A stretch of 64,000 nucleotides of DNA from Streptacidiphilus jiangxiensis. GTDB taxonomy: Bacteria > Actinomycetota > Actinomycetes > Streptomycetales > Streptomycetaceae. Positions 52,873 to 61,471 of the stretch are shown piece by piece. The position numbers and the translations under genes were made by a program. Under the pieces are notes generated by a model. That model searched no databases. It worked only from the letters and a program-made list of their open reading frames with translations, and was not told where the DNA came from. How positions within the stretch are numbered: the first letter of the stretch is position 1; the number at the start of each line of letters is the position of its first letter. The DNA is taken from positions 186,001 to 250,000 of the forward strand of contig NZ_FOAZ01000002.1 in the NCBI RefSeq assembly GCF_900109465.1, given 5' to 3'.

Positions 52873-53730
52873 CTACGGCTTGCGGGCGAGGCCCGCGTAG
52901 GCCATGACCTCGTGGTCGGGCAGCGGGCGCTCGTCGGGGTCCGGGTCCGGGTGCCAGTGGGTGATCAGGGCGACGCCGGGGTCGTCCAGCTCCAGGCCCG
53001 TGAAGAAGCGGGCGACCTGTTCACGGGTGCGCAGGTGGTTCTCGATGCCCGCCTCGCGGTAACGGCGCGAGGCGACGGCCGCGTGTTCGGGCGCGGTGTC
53101 GGCCGTTCCGGCCGTCAGCGCGAGGAAGCTGCCCGAGGGCAGGGCCGCGACGAGCTCCGCCACCAGGGGCAGGGCGGCCTCGTCGGAGAGGAAGTGCACG
53201 AGGTTGATCAGGGTCAGTGCGACGGGCTGCCGCAGGTCGAGGGTCTCGCGCAGCGCCGGGTCCGCGAGGACCTTGCCGGGCTCGCGCAGGTCGCCGTCGA
53301 TGTAGGCGGTGCGCCCCTCGGGCGCGCCGGTCAGCAGGGCGCGGGCGTGGGCGAGGACGATGGGGTCGTTGTCGACGTAGACGATGCGGCAGGACGGGTC
53401 GACGTCCTGCGCGACCTCGTGCAGGTTCGGTGCGGTGGGTATGCCCGTGCCCACGTCGAGGAACTGCCGGATGCCGTGCACCGCGGCGAGCCGGCGCACC
53501 ATCCGGTGCATGACCGCGCGGGCGGCCAGCGCGGAGTCGTGCGCGCCCGGCCACTCCGCGAGAATCTTGTCGCCCGCGGCCCGGTCCGCGGCGAAGTTGG
53601 TCTTGCCGCCCAGCATGTAGTCGTAGACGCGCGCGGAGTGCGCGATGTCGGTCCGGAGGTCCACCCGCTCGACCTCGTCGTCCGGTGACGGCCTCATCCA
53701 GTCACCGGCCCCGGCCTCGGGATTCGCCAC
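52873..53730 (-). CDS. SAM-dependent methyltransferase, PF04672 family
   Basis: 285-residue paralogue of the protein at 37147: HSARVYDYMLGGKTNFAADRA, IRQFLDVGTGIPTAPNLHEVA, IVYVDNDPIVLAHARALL and ITHWHPDPDPDE. GTG start at 53730 with GGAGG/GGAG upstream. It is convergent with the P450 gene and not co-transcribed with it, so a role in the peptide pathway is possible but unsupported. Substrate unknown. Confidence 0.9.
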   Translation of the reverse strand: MANPEAGAGDWMRPSPDDEVERVDLRTDIAHSARVYDYMLGGKTNFAADRAAGDKILAEWPGAHDSALAARAVMHRMVRRLAAVHGIRQFLDVGTGIPTAPNLHEVAQDVDPSCRIVYVDNDPIVLAHARALLTGAPEGRTAYIDGDLREPGKVLADPALRETLDLRQPVALTLINLVHFLSDEAALPLVAELVAALPSGSFLALTAGTADTAPEHAAVASRRYREAGIENHLRTREQVARFFTGLELDDPGVALITHWHPDPDPDERPLPDHEVMAYAGLARKP

Positions 53731-53816
53731 AGCTCCACCTCCGCGCTCGTTCCTCGGCGTCCACTGAACCACAGTTGGCGGTGCCCCGTCAGCCCGGTTC
53801 TCGATCTTGACGACAC

Positions 53817-54713
53817 TCAGACGGCCCGGCCGTCGTCCGCAAGAACCGCACGCAGTGTCCGCTCGCCGATGCCCGCCATCAACGGGCTGTCCGCGGAGTG
53901 CGTGTGCAGGACCAGGGCCAGCACGAGCGCCCAACCTCTCGCCCGGGTCCAGGCGTCGTCATCGGCCCGGCCGTAGGCGCGGCGCAGCACCGACCGCCGG
54001 TGGGCGTCGGGGAAGAGCATCCACGCCACGGCCAGGTCCGTGGCCGGGTCGCCGGAGGTGAGGTCGCCGAAGTCGATGACCGCGCTGATCCGGCCCGCGT
54101 CGACGAGGATGTTGGCCGGATGCAGGTCACCGTGGAGCCACAGCGGCGGCCCGGTCCGGGCGGGCGCGGTGACGGCGGTCTGCCAGACCCGTAGCGCGGC
54201 GGCGCGGTCGGAGGCGTCGGCGAGGTGCTCCAGGCCGGCGTGGACGCCCTCGGCGCGACCGACCAACGGGATGCCGCGGAAGACGTTCACCGGCGCGTCG
54301 GGTGCGGCCGGAAGGTGCAGGGCGGCCAGGAAGCCACCCAGCGCGGCGGCTTCGGAGTCCGGGAGCGTCGCGTGTGCGGCGTTGTCGCCCGGCAGGTACG
54401 GCACGACGCTCCACGCCCACGGGAAGCCCTCCGCGGGCCGCCCGACCCGCACCGGCGCGGGGACCGGCAGCGGCAGGCGTCCGGCCAACTCCGGCAACCA
54501 GCGCTGCTCGTGGGCGAGCAGTTCGGCCGCGGCCGCTCGGCGCGGCAGCCGGACCAGCAGGTCGGCGCCGAGCCGGCAGACCAGGTTGTCCCACCCGTTG
54601 GCCAGCACCTCGACCGGCAGTCCGGCGAGATCGGGGTGCTGCTCGGCGAGCAGTCGGCGCACGAGCGCGACGGAGACCTCGACCTCGGCGGCCGGCATGC
54701 GGTGAACGGTCAT
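53817..54713 (-). CDS. Aminoglycoside-phosphotransferase-family kinase
   Basis: 298-residue APH-fold small-molecule kinase. Catalytic loop LHGDLHPANILVD (Asp base and Asn metal ligand) and IDFGDLTSGDPATDLA (DFG-like metal site) are intact; N-terminal NGWDNLVCRLG and LLVRLPRR hold the ATP-binding Lys/Arg region. It could confer antibiotic resistance or phosphorylate an endogenous alcohol. The ATG at 54713 lies a few bases after TAGGGT, a leaderless arrangement. Confidence 0.9.
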   Translation of the reverse strand: MTVHRMPAAEVEVSVALVRRLLAEQHPDLAGLPVEVLANGWDNLVCRLGADLLVRLPRRAAAAELLAHEQRWLPELAGRLPLPVPAPVRVGRPAEGFPWAWSVVPYLPGDNAAHATLPDSEAAALGGFLAALHLPAAPDAPVNVFRGIPLVGRAEGVHAGLEHLADASDRAAALRVWQTAVTAPARTGPPLWLHGDLHPANILVDAGRISAVIDFGDLTSGDPATDLAVAWMLFPDAHRRSVLRRAYGRADDDAWTRARGWALVLALVLHTHSADSPLMAGIGERTLRAVLADDGRAV

Positions 54714-54765
54714 GTCCCGACCCTACGGTGACGCGCGCGCTGCGAGGACCGGACGGTGCCGGGGA

Positions 54766-55221
54766 TCAGCGCGGCACGATCATCTCCACGCCGAGTGTGA
54801 GGCAGACGACGCCGGCCAGCGCGACGAGCACGCAGAAGAACAGCACCACCACCGTGTCGCCCGCCCCCGGCTCCTCCCCCGCGACGAAGGCCCACTCGGG
54901 CCGGTCCGGGAGGTAGCGCAGGGGCACGCGCTCGCCGAGCACGCGGGAGCGGCCGGTGCCGTCCTCGACGCGGAACTCGCGGCCGTCCGGGGCGTAGAAC
55001 CAGACGACGGTGCGGGTGATCGCCTCGCGGCCCTGGTCGCCGGGCTCCCGGTCGACGTCCAGCACCCGGCCCTCGGCCGTCAGCCCCTCGTCGAGCGCCC
55101 GCAGCCGCCAGAACCAGCGGTTGACCAGCCGCACCCCGATGGCCCCGGCGACCAGGGTGAGCCCCGCCCCCAGGACGCCCAGGACCAGGCCGTCCGCGCT
55201 GTGCGCAGGCCAACCGGACAT
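54766..55221 (-). CDS. DUF3592 membrane protein
   Basis: 151 residues. Two membrane helices (about 11-30 and 125-147) flank a DUF3592 beta domain (AEGRVLDVDREPGDQGREA, RVPLRYLPDRPEWAFVAG). Function unknown; anchored in the membrane with the domain on one face. ATG at 55221. Confidence 0.9.
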   Translation of the reverse strand: MSGWPAHSADGLVLGVLGAGLTLVAGAIGVRLVNRWFWRLRALDEGLTAEGRVLDVDREPGDQGREAITRTVVWFYAPDGREFRVEDGTGRSRVLGERVPLRYLPDRPEWAFVAGEEPGAGDTVVVLFFCVLVALAGVVCLTLGVEMIVPR

Positions 55222-55285
55222 GCCACCCCCGTGCGGCCGTTCCCCGATGCTGGTGTGACGCCGGAACAACCCGCGCGGTTCCGGC

Positions 55286-57439
55286 TCACGGTTGTGCCAT
55301 CGTGCCCTGGAGTGACGCGCCTGTCACCGTTCCGGCGAGGGTGACCGTCGTCGTGGGCGCGACGGTGTTCCAGCTCGCCGTCACGGTGAGGTCCGGTGCG
55401 CCGTCGCGGTGGACGGTCAGGCGGGCGGTGACGGTGCCGTCCGTCCGGTCCCAGCGGGCCGTTCCGTCCGTGGTCGCGTCCCCGACCCACCGCGTGCCGT
55501 GGAAGGCGAAGGAGACGGCGGAGCCGCCGGAGCCGCCGGACGCGGAGGCGGACCAACTCCCGCCCCGCGGGCCGAGGTCGTGGGTGCCGCTCAGGTAACC
55601 GTAGCGGGTGAGAGCGTCGTCGACGGTCGCCACGCCCGCCGCGGCCGCCCGGAGTGCGGACGGATCCGCCTGGTTGCCGGAGCCGGCGGCGGCCGGTGCG
55701 ACGTCGGCGAGCAAGGCCGGGTAGGCGGCGAGGGCGGCGATCGGCGTGGTTCCCGCCGTGCAGCCGGTGTCGAGGGAGCCGAGCGAACCCGGGTCGGCGG
55801 TGAACTGCCGGTACAGGCGCTGCCCGCAGGCCTCGGGCCCGGGCCACGCGGCGTCCGCCATGGCCGTGATGTGGGTCAGGTTCGGCACGCCGACGAAACG
55901 GGCCGAGGGGCCCATCTGCTGGGCGACGCGCTGCCCGTCGACGGCCGGGGTGAGCGAGTCGAGGTCGCCGCCGAGGACGAGGACGGGCACGCTCCCCGGC
56001 ACCAGCGGCGGGGTGGCCGTGACCGGCGGGTCGGTGTGGACGGGTGCGGGCCAGTCCAGGCAGCCGGTGAAGGTGTTCGTGTAGGCGTTCATGCCGGTCC
56101 ACTCGGACGCGGTGAACGGCGAGAAGGCGGAAGCCGGTTGGCCCGCCACGGCCTGCCGCAGCTGCTCCGCGCGCCGGTCGGGCGGTGCGCTCCTGTCGAA
56201 CAACTGCGGGTAGTCGGTGCAGGCGACGGCGAAGTACAGGCCGTCGGAGTAGGCGGGCGGAGGCGGCGTGGTGTTGTCGTAGCCGACGGACTGCGCGGCC
56301 AGACGCAGCAGCGGCGCCGGGTCGCCGTCGTCGAGGACGGCGTCGGCGGCGGCCGGCAGGCCCTTGTAGACGGCCGGATCCGAGCCCGCGTTGGTGACGA
56401 GGTCGAGCAACGTGGCGGTGGTGACCGTCTCGCCGACGGTGTGTCCGTTCAGGTCCGTGGTGGTGCCGCTGACCGGCGCGGAGCGCAGCAGCGTGGCGAG
56501 TTGGGAGATCGCCGCCCACGGGTCGCGCGGGGCACCGGCCGCGCAGGCGCTGGAGCGCGCGCAAGCGAGCCCGAAGGCGGTACGCGCGGTGGCCAGGCTG
56601 CTGCGGTACCACGGGTCCAGGCCGAGGACCTCGTAGGAGGCGTCCAGCGTCACGGAGTTCAGGGTCCGGGGGTATCGCGAGGCGTAGCTCTGGGCGAACC
56701 ACGTGCCGTAGGAGTCCCCGTAGAGGTCGACCTTGGGCAGGGCCAACTGCGCCAGCACGTCGGCGAGGTCACGGGCGGCCTGGGCGGTCCCGAACAGGTC
56801 CGCGGCGTGGACCCAGCTGCCGTCGGCGTGCTTCCAGGTGTGGTCGAGCTGGTCGCCGCAGGCACCGACAGCCTGACGGAACGCATCGGTGTCGGTGGAT
56901 CCCTGAGCGTCCTGGAGGGCCTGGCAGGTGATCGCGCCGGAGCGGCCGGTGCCGCGCAGGTCGAGGACGAGCAGGTTCCGCTGCGTGCGCAGCGGGCCGA
57001 GCATGGCCAGGTAGGCGGCGCGGGAGGAGGTGGAACCCCACCCCGGCCCACCGTCCACGGCGACGACGGTGCCGACAGGGTCGGCAAGGCCTGTGGGGCC
57101 GGTGGCCGGGAACCACTCGAAGGCCACGCCGATGGTCGGGCCCGTCGGATCGGAGCGGTCCAGCGGCTCCTGCACCTTGCCGCACCAGCCGGACGGCTTG
57201 GACCCGCACGGTGTCAGTCGCACCGAGCCGACCTGGAGGGCCCCGCCTGCCGCCGTACCCGACGTCGTACCCGCCGTGGTACCCGCCGCCGTACCCGACG
57301 CCACGTCCGTCCGAGCTGCCGGGCGCGACGGCGGCGCCCGGTGCCCCGGCACCGCGAGGTCCGCCGAGACCGCCTGGGCGGCGGGCAGCGTCAGAGCCGT
57401 GGCGAGCACGGCGATGAGCGCGCGGGCGCGTAACCGCAT
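55286..57439 (-). CDS. Secreted TAP-like alpha/beta-hydrolase peptidase with extra beta domain
   Basis: 717-residue exported enzyme related to streptomycete tripeptidyl aminopeptidases. Signal peptide to about QAVSA; catalytic Ser in LYGDSYGTWFAQSY near residue 243; Asp in VLVLGGDLDSLTP and His in NLTHITAMA complete the triad. Cys residues suggest disulfides. A C-terminal segment after about residue 570 (SGTHDLGPRGGSW to the end) is beta-rich, an extension not present in the basic TAP family. A Gly/Thr/Ala low-complexity stretch follows the signal peptide. AGGAGG lies six bases before the ATG. Released outside the cell for peptide processing. Confidence 0.9.
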   Translation of the reverse strand: MRLRARALIAVLATALTLPAAQAVSADLAVPGHRAPPSRPAARTDVASGTAAGTTAGTTSGTAAGGALQVGSVRLTPCGSKPSGWCGKVQEPLDRSDPTGPTIGVAFEWFPATGPTGLADPVGTVVAVDGGPGWGSTSSRAAYLAMLGPLRTQRNLLVLDLRGTGRSGAITCQALQDAQGSTDTDAFRQAVGACGDQLDHTWKHADGSWVHAADLFGTAQAARDLADVLAQLALPKVDLYGDSYGTWFAQSYASRYPRTLNSVTLDASYEVLGLDPWYRSSLATARTAFGLACARSSACAAGAPRDPWAAISQLATLLRSAPVSGTTTDLNGHTVGETVTTATLLDLVTNAGSDPAVYKGLPAAADAVLDDGDPAPLLRLAAQSVGYDNTTPPPPAYSDGLYFAVACTDYPQLFDRSAPPDRRAEQLRQAVAGQPASAFSPFTASEWTGMNAYTNTFTGCLDWPAPVHTDPPVTATPPLVPGSVPVLVLGGDLDSLTPAVDGQRVAQQMGPSARFVGVPNLTHITAMADAAWPGPEACGQRLYRQFTADPGSLGSLDTGCTAGTTPIAALAAYPALLADVAPAAAGSGNQADPSALRAAAAGVATVDDALTRYGYLSGTHDLGPRGGSWSASASGGSGGSAVSFAFHGTRWVGDATTDGTARWDRTDGTVTARLTVHRDGAPDLTVTASWNTVAPTTTVTLAGTVTGASLQGTMAQP

Positions 57440-57525
57440 GGCCACCTCCTGGGATTCGAACCGTGTACGGAGCTTCGCCCCTGGTGAGGTCTCCCCCGCC
57501 CGGCCCTCCGGGAACCACGCCCGGG

Positions 57526-58092
57526 TCACCCCGTACCGGTGACGGCCCTCAGCTGCTCCAGCGCGTCGCGCAGCAGCGGACGCATGTCCTGCTCCTCGTC
57601 GCCCGCGACCCACTGCCCGAACGCGACGTGGAAGACGGCGATCCCGGCCTCGGCCGCGAGGCTCGCGGCCGGTTCGGCGAGGCCACGTCCCCGCAGGGTC
57701 TCGGCCAGGGCGGCGGAGAGGGTGGTCATCTTGATCAGCTCGCGCTCGCGGAGCTCGGGGTTGGCGGCGATCACCGCCTGCCGGCGCCGGGCGTGGGCGT
57801 GCCGACCGCGGAACACCTCCCCGACGGCGTCCAGCGCGGCCCCGACGGCCTCCAGCGGCGTCGCGCCCTGCGGCGCGGCGGCGGCACCGTCGACCATGTG
57901 CTGCTGCAGCAGGAAGGAGCCACCGAAGAGCACCTCCCGCTTGTCGGCGAAGTGCCGGAAGAAGGTCCGCTCGGTCAGCCCGGCCCGCTCGGCGATCTCG
58001 GCGACGGTGGTCCGCTCGAAGCCGCGCTCGACGTACAGCTCCAGCGCCGCCTGCTCCAGCCTGCCGCGCGCGTTCGGCTCCCATCGACCCAT
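57526..58092 (-). CDS. TetR-family regulator
   Basis: 188-residue repressor. The HTH (about 12-52) reads ALELYVERGFERTTVAEIAERAGLTERTFFRHFADKREVL in two overlapping pieces, the E-R-T-F-F-R-H-F form of the SCO-type TetR group. C-terminal ligand domain helices follow. It lies 86 bp upstream of the TAP-like peptidase gene on the same strand and may control it. The ATG at 58092 lacks a strong ribosome site. Confidence 0.92.
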   Translation of the reverse strand: MGRWEPNARGRLEQAALELYVERGFERTTVAEIAERAGLTERTFFRHFADKREVLFGGSFLLQQHMVDGAAAAPQGATPLEAVGAALDAVGEVFRGRHAHARRRQAVIAANPELRERELIKMTTLSAALAETLRGRGLAEPAASLAAEAGIAVFHVAFGQWVAGDEEQDMRPLLRDALEQLRAVTGTG

Positions 58093-58199
58093 GGCCCCGA
58101 TCCTAGGCGACCCCGTACGGCGGGCCAGGGACCGACGGATCGCGCACACTGGAAACCGGTGGTGGACCCGACAGCACACCTCGCGGCGAGGAGACGGCC

Positions 58200-58445
58200 A
58201 TGGCCCGGGACGACGGCATCGCCTACGAGCTGGTCTTCCGCTCGCCCGGCGACGGGAGCGAGGACGTCGTGGTCGTCCACGCGACCGGCGCCACCGGCCC
58301 GGGCGGGCACCCCGTCTACGCCGACGCCAGCGGCATCATCCGCGCCGAGATCAGCGACCGCGCCGAGGCCCGCATGCTGCCCACCGGCGGCCACCAGGCG
58401 CTCCCCCGCCCCGTTGCCTGCCGCACGCACCGCGACGGCGGATAA
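58200..58445 (+). CDS. DUF6296 protein
   Basis: 81 residues. YELVFRSPGDGSEDVVVVHATG and PVYADASGIIRAEISDR match the small actinobacterial DUF6296 family, whose function is unknown. GAGGAGA lies before the ATG. It is divergent from the TetR gene. Confidence 0.8.
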   Translation: MARDDGIAYELVFRSPGDGSEDVVVVHATGATGPGGHPVYADASGIIRAEISDRAEARMLPTGGHQALPRPVACRTHRDGG

Positions 58446-58624
58446 GCCGACGTCAAAGCTCCGTGCAGGGGCGTACGGAGAGCGTCAAAGCGGCAAGGGG
58501 ACGGCTCCCGGTCAGGGTGGAATGGGTCGCGGCGGTGGCCTGGGCGCCCAGGCCACCGCATCCGTCATCGCGCTCGGTCCAAGAGAGCCGCACGAGAGCC
58601 AAGAGAAGAAGAAGGTCGTCGGAC

Positions 58625-59152
58625 ATGTCGCAGCCCGGTCGCGTCGTCGTCGGTGTGAGTGGGACCCCCAGCAGTCTGCAGGCGCTGCGTGTCGCCATGG
58701 GCGAGGCACAGCGAGAGGGGGTCGGCCTGCGGGCGGTGGTCGCCTGGGTGCCGGTGGGCGGCGAGATCGCCTACCGGCGGGCGCCCTGCCCGGAGCTGCT
58801 GCGGATCTGGGAGCAGGAGGCCCAGTGGCGGCTGCGCAACGCCTTCGACGAGGCGTTCGGCGGCGTGCCGGACGTCCCGGCGCTCGAGCTGGTCTCGCTG
58901 CGGGGCAGCGCCGGCCCGGCGCTGGTGGCCGCCGCCGACCGCCCGGACGACCTGCTCGTGCTCGCGGCCGGGCCGCGTGGCGGCCTCGCCCGTCTCACGC
59001 ACGGCGCCACGGCCCGCTACTGCGTCGCGCACGCCGCCTGCCCCGTCCTCACCGTCCCGGCCCCGGCGCTCCTCGCCGACCTCCCCCGCCGCCTGCGCCA
59101 CCGCCGCCCGGTCTCCACCGGGTCCGGCACCCCGCTGACACTCGCCTGCTAG
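58625..59152 (+). CDS. Universal-stress-protein-family protein
   Basis: 175 residues in a single UspA domain: RVVVGVSGTPSSLQALRVAM at the N-terminus and LTHGATARYCVAHAACPVLTVPA at the C-terminus, the latter carrying the G-x-x-A-R-Y-x-x-x-H-A-x-x-P-V form of the nucleotide-binding loop. GAAGG lies about eight bases before the ATG. Such proteins bind ATP or AMP during stress. Its stop codon abuts a transposase remnant. Confidence 0.87.
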   Translation: MSQPGRVVVGVSGTPSSLQALRVAMGEAQREGVGLRAVVAWVPVGGEIAYRRAPCPELLRIWEQEAQWRLRNAFDEAFGGVPDVPALELVSLRGSAGPALVAAADRPDDLLVLAAGPRGGLARLTHGATARYCVAHAACPVLTVPAPALLADLPRRLRHRRPVSTGSGTPLTLAC

Positions 59153-59153
59153 G

Positions 59154-59315
59154 CCGTCTCTCATCGCCTACCGAGGTCGGAACGTCATCGAGCGGTGCTT
59201 CGCCCGGTTGAAGCAGTTCCGCGCCGTGGCAACCCGGTTCGACAAGCCCGCGGCCTGCTACCAGGCAGGGGTGGTCATCGCGGCACTGATCCTCCGTCTC
59301 GGGGCCGACAGCTGA
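59154..59315 (+). pseudogene. IS5-type transposase C-terminal remnant
   Basis: About 54 codons starting right after the stress-protein stop code for YRGRNVIERCFARLKQFR and a tail ending LRLGADS, the C-terminal end of IS5-family DDE transposases (with the E of the DDE triad in NVIERC). Everything upstream is missing and no start codon is present. Confidence 0.85.
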
Positions 59316-59324
59316 TCATCGTGT

Positions 59325-59753
59325 TCAGTCCGAGTTGAACCACACCAGCACGCCGCGACCGTCCGGCGTGATCACCGGTACCCACGCCTCATCGGTCTCA
59401 CGGATCCGGCTCTCATCCAGCCGCAGAGCGTGCGGCTCCTCGGCGGTCCCGTCGGATGCCCAGTAGCGCAGAGCTCCGATGATCTCGCGGAGCCTGTCCC
59501 GCTCGTCATCCGGCCACCCGAAGTTCCAGGTGCCGGCACCACGGAAGTGCTCCTCGAACAGCTCGCGCAACGCGTCCAGCTGATCTGGACCGAACAGCGG
59601 TACCAGGAAGCCCTCGACCCGCCCCTGCCGGCAAGCCGTTCCACCGTACTGCTGCTGGTAGAAGACCCCGGTCTTGGCCTCGACCACGACATACAGCCAG
59701 CCGCCGGCACTCATGCCGTCGGGATCGAGGAAGACGAAGTGTCGAGCGCTCAT
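59325..59753 (-). CDS. DUF6210 protein
   Basis: 142 residues. RHFVFLDPDGMSAGGWLYVVVEA, TGVFYQQQYGG and GFLVPLFGPDQLDAL are typical of DUF6210, a family of unknown function, and the C-terminal WVPVITPDGRGVLVWFNSD is acidic. GGAAGG precedes the ATG at 59753. The gene lies between two transposase remnants and may have come with them. Confidence 0.82.
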   Translation of the reverse strand: MSARHFVFLDPDGMSAGGWLYVVVEAKTGVFYQQQYGGTACRQGRVEGFLVPLFGPDQLDALRELFEEHFRGAGTWNFGWPDDERDRLREIIGALRYWASDGTAEEPHALRLDESRIRETDEAWVPVITPDGRGVLVWFNSD

Positions 59754-59933
59754 GGCGCCAGCCTTCCGGGCAGCCCGCCACGAGCTCAACGGCATTTGGC
59801 CCTGCAAGATCAATTAAGAGAGACGACCTATGGCCCGAACGCACCTGACGATGCTCTGCGCGCACCCGACAGCGGCCCGCCTCAGCCGGAGCCGGACAGA
59901 AACCCGGGCGGGGCGGGTCTTACGATCAGGCCC

Positions 59934-60155
59934 ATGACGAACACTCCGGAATCCTGGACCATTCGCCACTTCTCTCAGGCCAATCCTGCAGGTCCGGGCT
60001 GTGACAGCGTGCCGGCGCTCCTGCGGAGTCTGGCCGATTCGATCGAAGCGTTGGGCCCTGCTGAGGTTCAGGATGTCGTCATCGAGTCGGAGATGACTGA
60101 GCACGGGCCTTGGCGGTCGGGCACGGTCTACTTCCACCTGCCCCAAGACGACTGA
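59934..60155 (+). CDS. Small hypothetical protein
   Basis: 73 residues: MTNTPESWTIRHFSQ, then CDSVPALLRSLADSIEALG and TEHGPWRSGTVYFHLP. The pattern recurs in actinobacterial small proteins that I cannot name. TACGAT lies seven bases before the ATG, so the transcript is likely leaderless. Divergent from the DUF6210 gene. Confidence 0.65.
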   Translation: MTNTPESWTIRHFSQANPAGPGCDSVPALLRSLADSIEALGPAEVQDVVIESEMTEHGPWRSGTVYFHLPQDD

Positions 60156-60170
60156 TCACGGCTCTGGCGC

Positions 60171-60392
60171 TCACGATCGCAGCCAGACCACAGGGGCCGC
60201 TGCAGTGGTGATTGCCCGCTCGATGGCGTTGGGGGCCAGGAGCGGTACCCGAATCTGTCGCATCACCTCCTCGAACCGGGTGCAGTCGGCGCGTTGCCCA
60301 GCGGTGATGACCAGCGACAGAATGCGGCAGCGGCCGTCCACACTCAGGTGGAGCTCGGTGGCGAAGCCGCCGCGCGAGCGATGGAGGCGTCC
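60171..60392 (-). pseudogene. IS5-like transposase central remnant
   Basis: About 74 codons reading RLHRSRGGFATELHLSVDGR and onward to VPLLAPNAIERAITTAA, the R-G-G-x-x-T-x-x-H-L-x-x-D-G region of IS5-family transposases. N- and C-terminal parts are missing and it is opposite in orientation to the remnant at 59154. It ends where the XRE gene's stop codon begins. Confidence 0.78.
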
Positions 60393-60393
60393 A

Positions 60394-61146
60394 CTACGCG
60401 ATCGGTATGCCGCGCCCCCATAGCTCCTCGGCGTGGTCGCGGAAGCGGTCGAAGAGTCCGCCGTCCTCGGCCTTGCGCAGATGCAGCAGCGGGGAATCGT
60501 GGCCGACGAGCCGGGCCAGGTGGGGCGTCACCAACTCCTGGGAGTCGAAGCGGAAGACGCTCAGGGAGACGTGGTTGATGGCATCCTGCGAAGTGCTGTA
60601 GCGCGCCTCCAGGCCGTTCAGCGGACCGAGGGTCCGGAGATTCTCCAGCGTGATCTGGATGCGCGTGGAGACCGACAGGGCCGTGTCCTCGATGACCTCC
60701 CGCTGCCTGGTCACGTCGCCGTCCGGGTCGCCGAGCAGAAACCGCACCCGGCACCCGGCCTCGACCTTGCGCCGGATCGTGTCGGCGAACGCGGGCTGCT
60801 CCAGCCACACGAAATAGTTGGTGTACCCGGCGAGAATCACGTCCTGCTCGGCGTCCGCGATCAACCCGGCCCACACCGACGACGGGCATGCGGAGCGGTA
60901 CGGGTAGAACTGGACCAGCTCGCGGTCATGACCCGTCTTGATCTTGTCTCTGACTGCCTGTGGCCAGATCATTTCCTCGTCCACTCCCAGCGCCCTACAG
61001 GCATCCTCACGGTTCCGTGCATGGGGTACGCGGTCCGGGTCCGCGAGCCAGCGTTCTACCGTCTTGGGGGTGACGCCGCACCGTCCCGCTAACTGTCGCG
61101 GTGTCAGACCGGCATCGGCCATAGCAGACCGTAGCGATTGGTTCAA
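60394..61146 (-). CDS. XRE-family regulator with phospholipase-D-like C-terminus
   Basis: 250 residues. The N-terminal Cro/C1 HTH (MADAGLTPRQLAGRCGVTPK) is followed by a domain with VRFLLGDPDGDVTRQREVIED and a C-terminal HAEELWGRGIPI, a pattern shared by a group of actinobacterial XRE proteins with a PLD-like fold but no HKD catalytic pair. The TTG start at 61146 has GGGGGAG upstream; an ATG at 61122 is the alternative. It is divergent from a small CxxC protein, a frequent pairing. Confidence 0.85.
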   Translation of the reverse strand: MNQSLRSAMADAGLTPRQLAGRCGVTPKTVERWLADPDRVPHARNREDACRALGVDEEMIWPQAVRDKIKTGHDRELVQFYPYRSACPSSVWAGLIADAEQDVILAGYTNYFVWLEQPAFADTIRRKVEAGCRVRFLLGDPDGDVTRQREVIEDTALSVSTRIQITLENLRTLGPLNGLEARYSTSQDAINHVSLSVFRFDSQELVTPHLARLVGHDSPLLHLRKAEDGGLFDRFRDHAEELWGRGIPIA

Positions 61147-61254
61147 CGCTCCCCCATGGGACGTTCGGGCCGTTTCAGAGCCTAGGGCTACAACGGCCCG
61201 ACTGTCCTCGTCCTGGTGGGTGATTCAGCCACGGATGGCCGGTACATCTTGACC

Positions 61255-61443
61255 ATGACCACCACCACGGAGAACTGCGCAGAGTGCGCCAGGCTGGACC
61301 AGCAGGAGACGGCGGCTCGGTTGGCCGGAGACGCCAGTCGCGAGGCAGACGTGAGAGTCCTCCGCCGACGGCACCGTCGGGAGGTACACGGCATCTTTCC
61401 GGAGCCGCCCATGGCGTCTTTGCCGGCCGGTCCGTTCGTGTAG
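61255..61443 (+). CDS. Small CxxC protein paired with XRE regulator
   Basis: 62 residues: TENCAECARLDQQETAARL with one CxxC, then an Arg-rich amphipathic helix (ADVRVLRRRHRREVHG). TACATC lies just upstream of the ATG, so the message is probably leaderless. Such short proteins often sit opposite XRE genes in streptomycetes; function unknown. Confidence 0.7.
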   Translation: MTTTTENCAECARLDQQETAARLAGDASREADVRVLRRRHRREVHGIFPEPPMASLPAGPFV

Positions 61444-61471
61444 GGCAGGCGCGAGGCGGTCGTGGCCTGAC

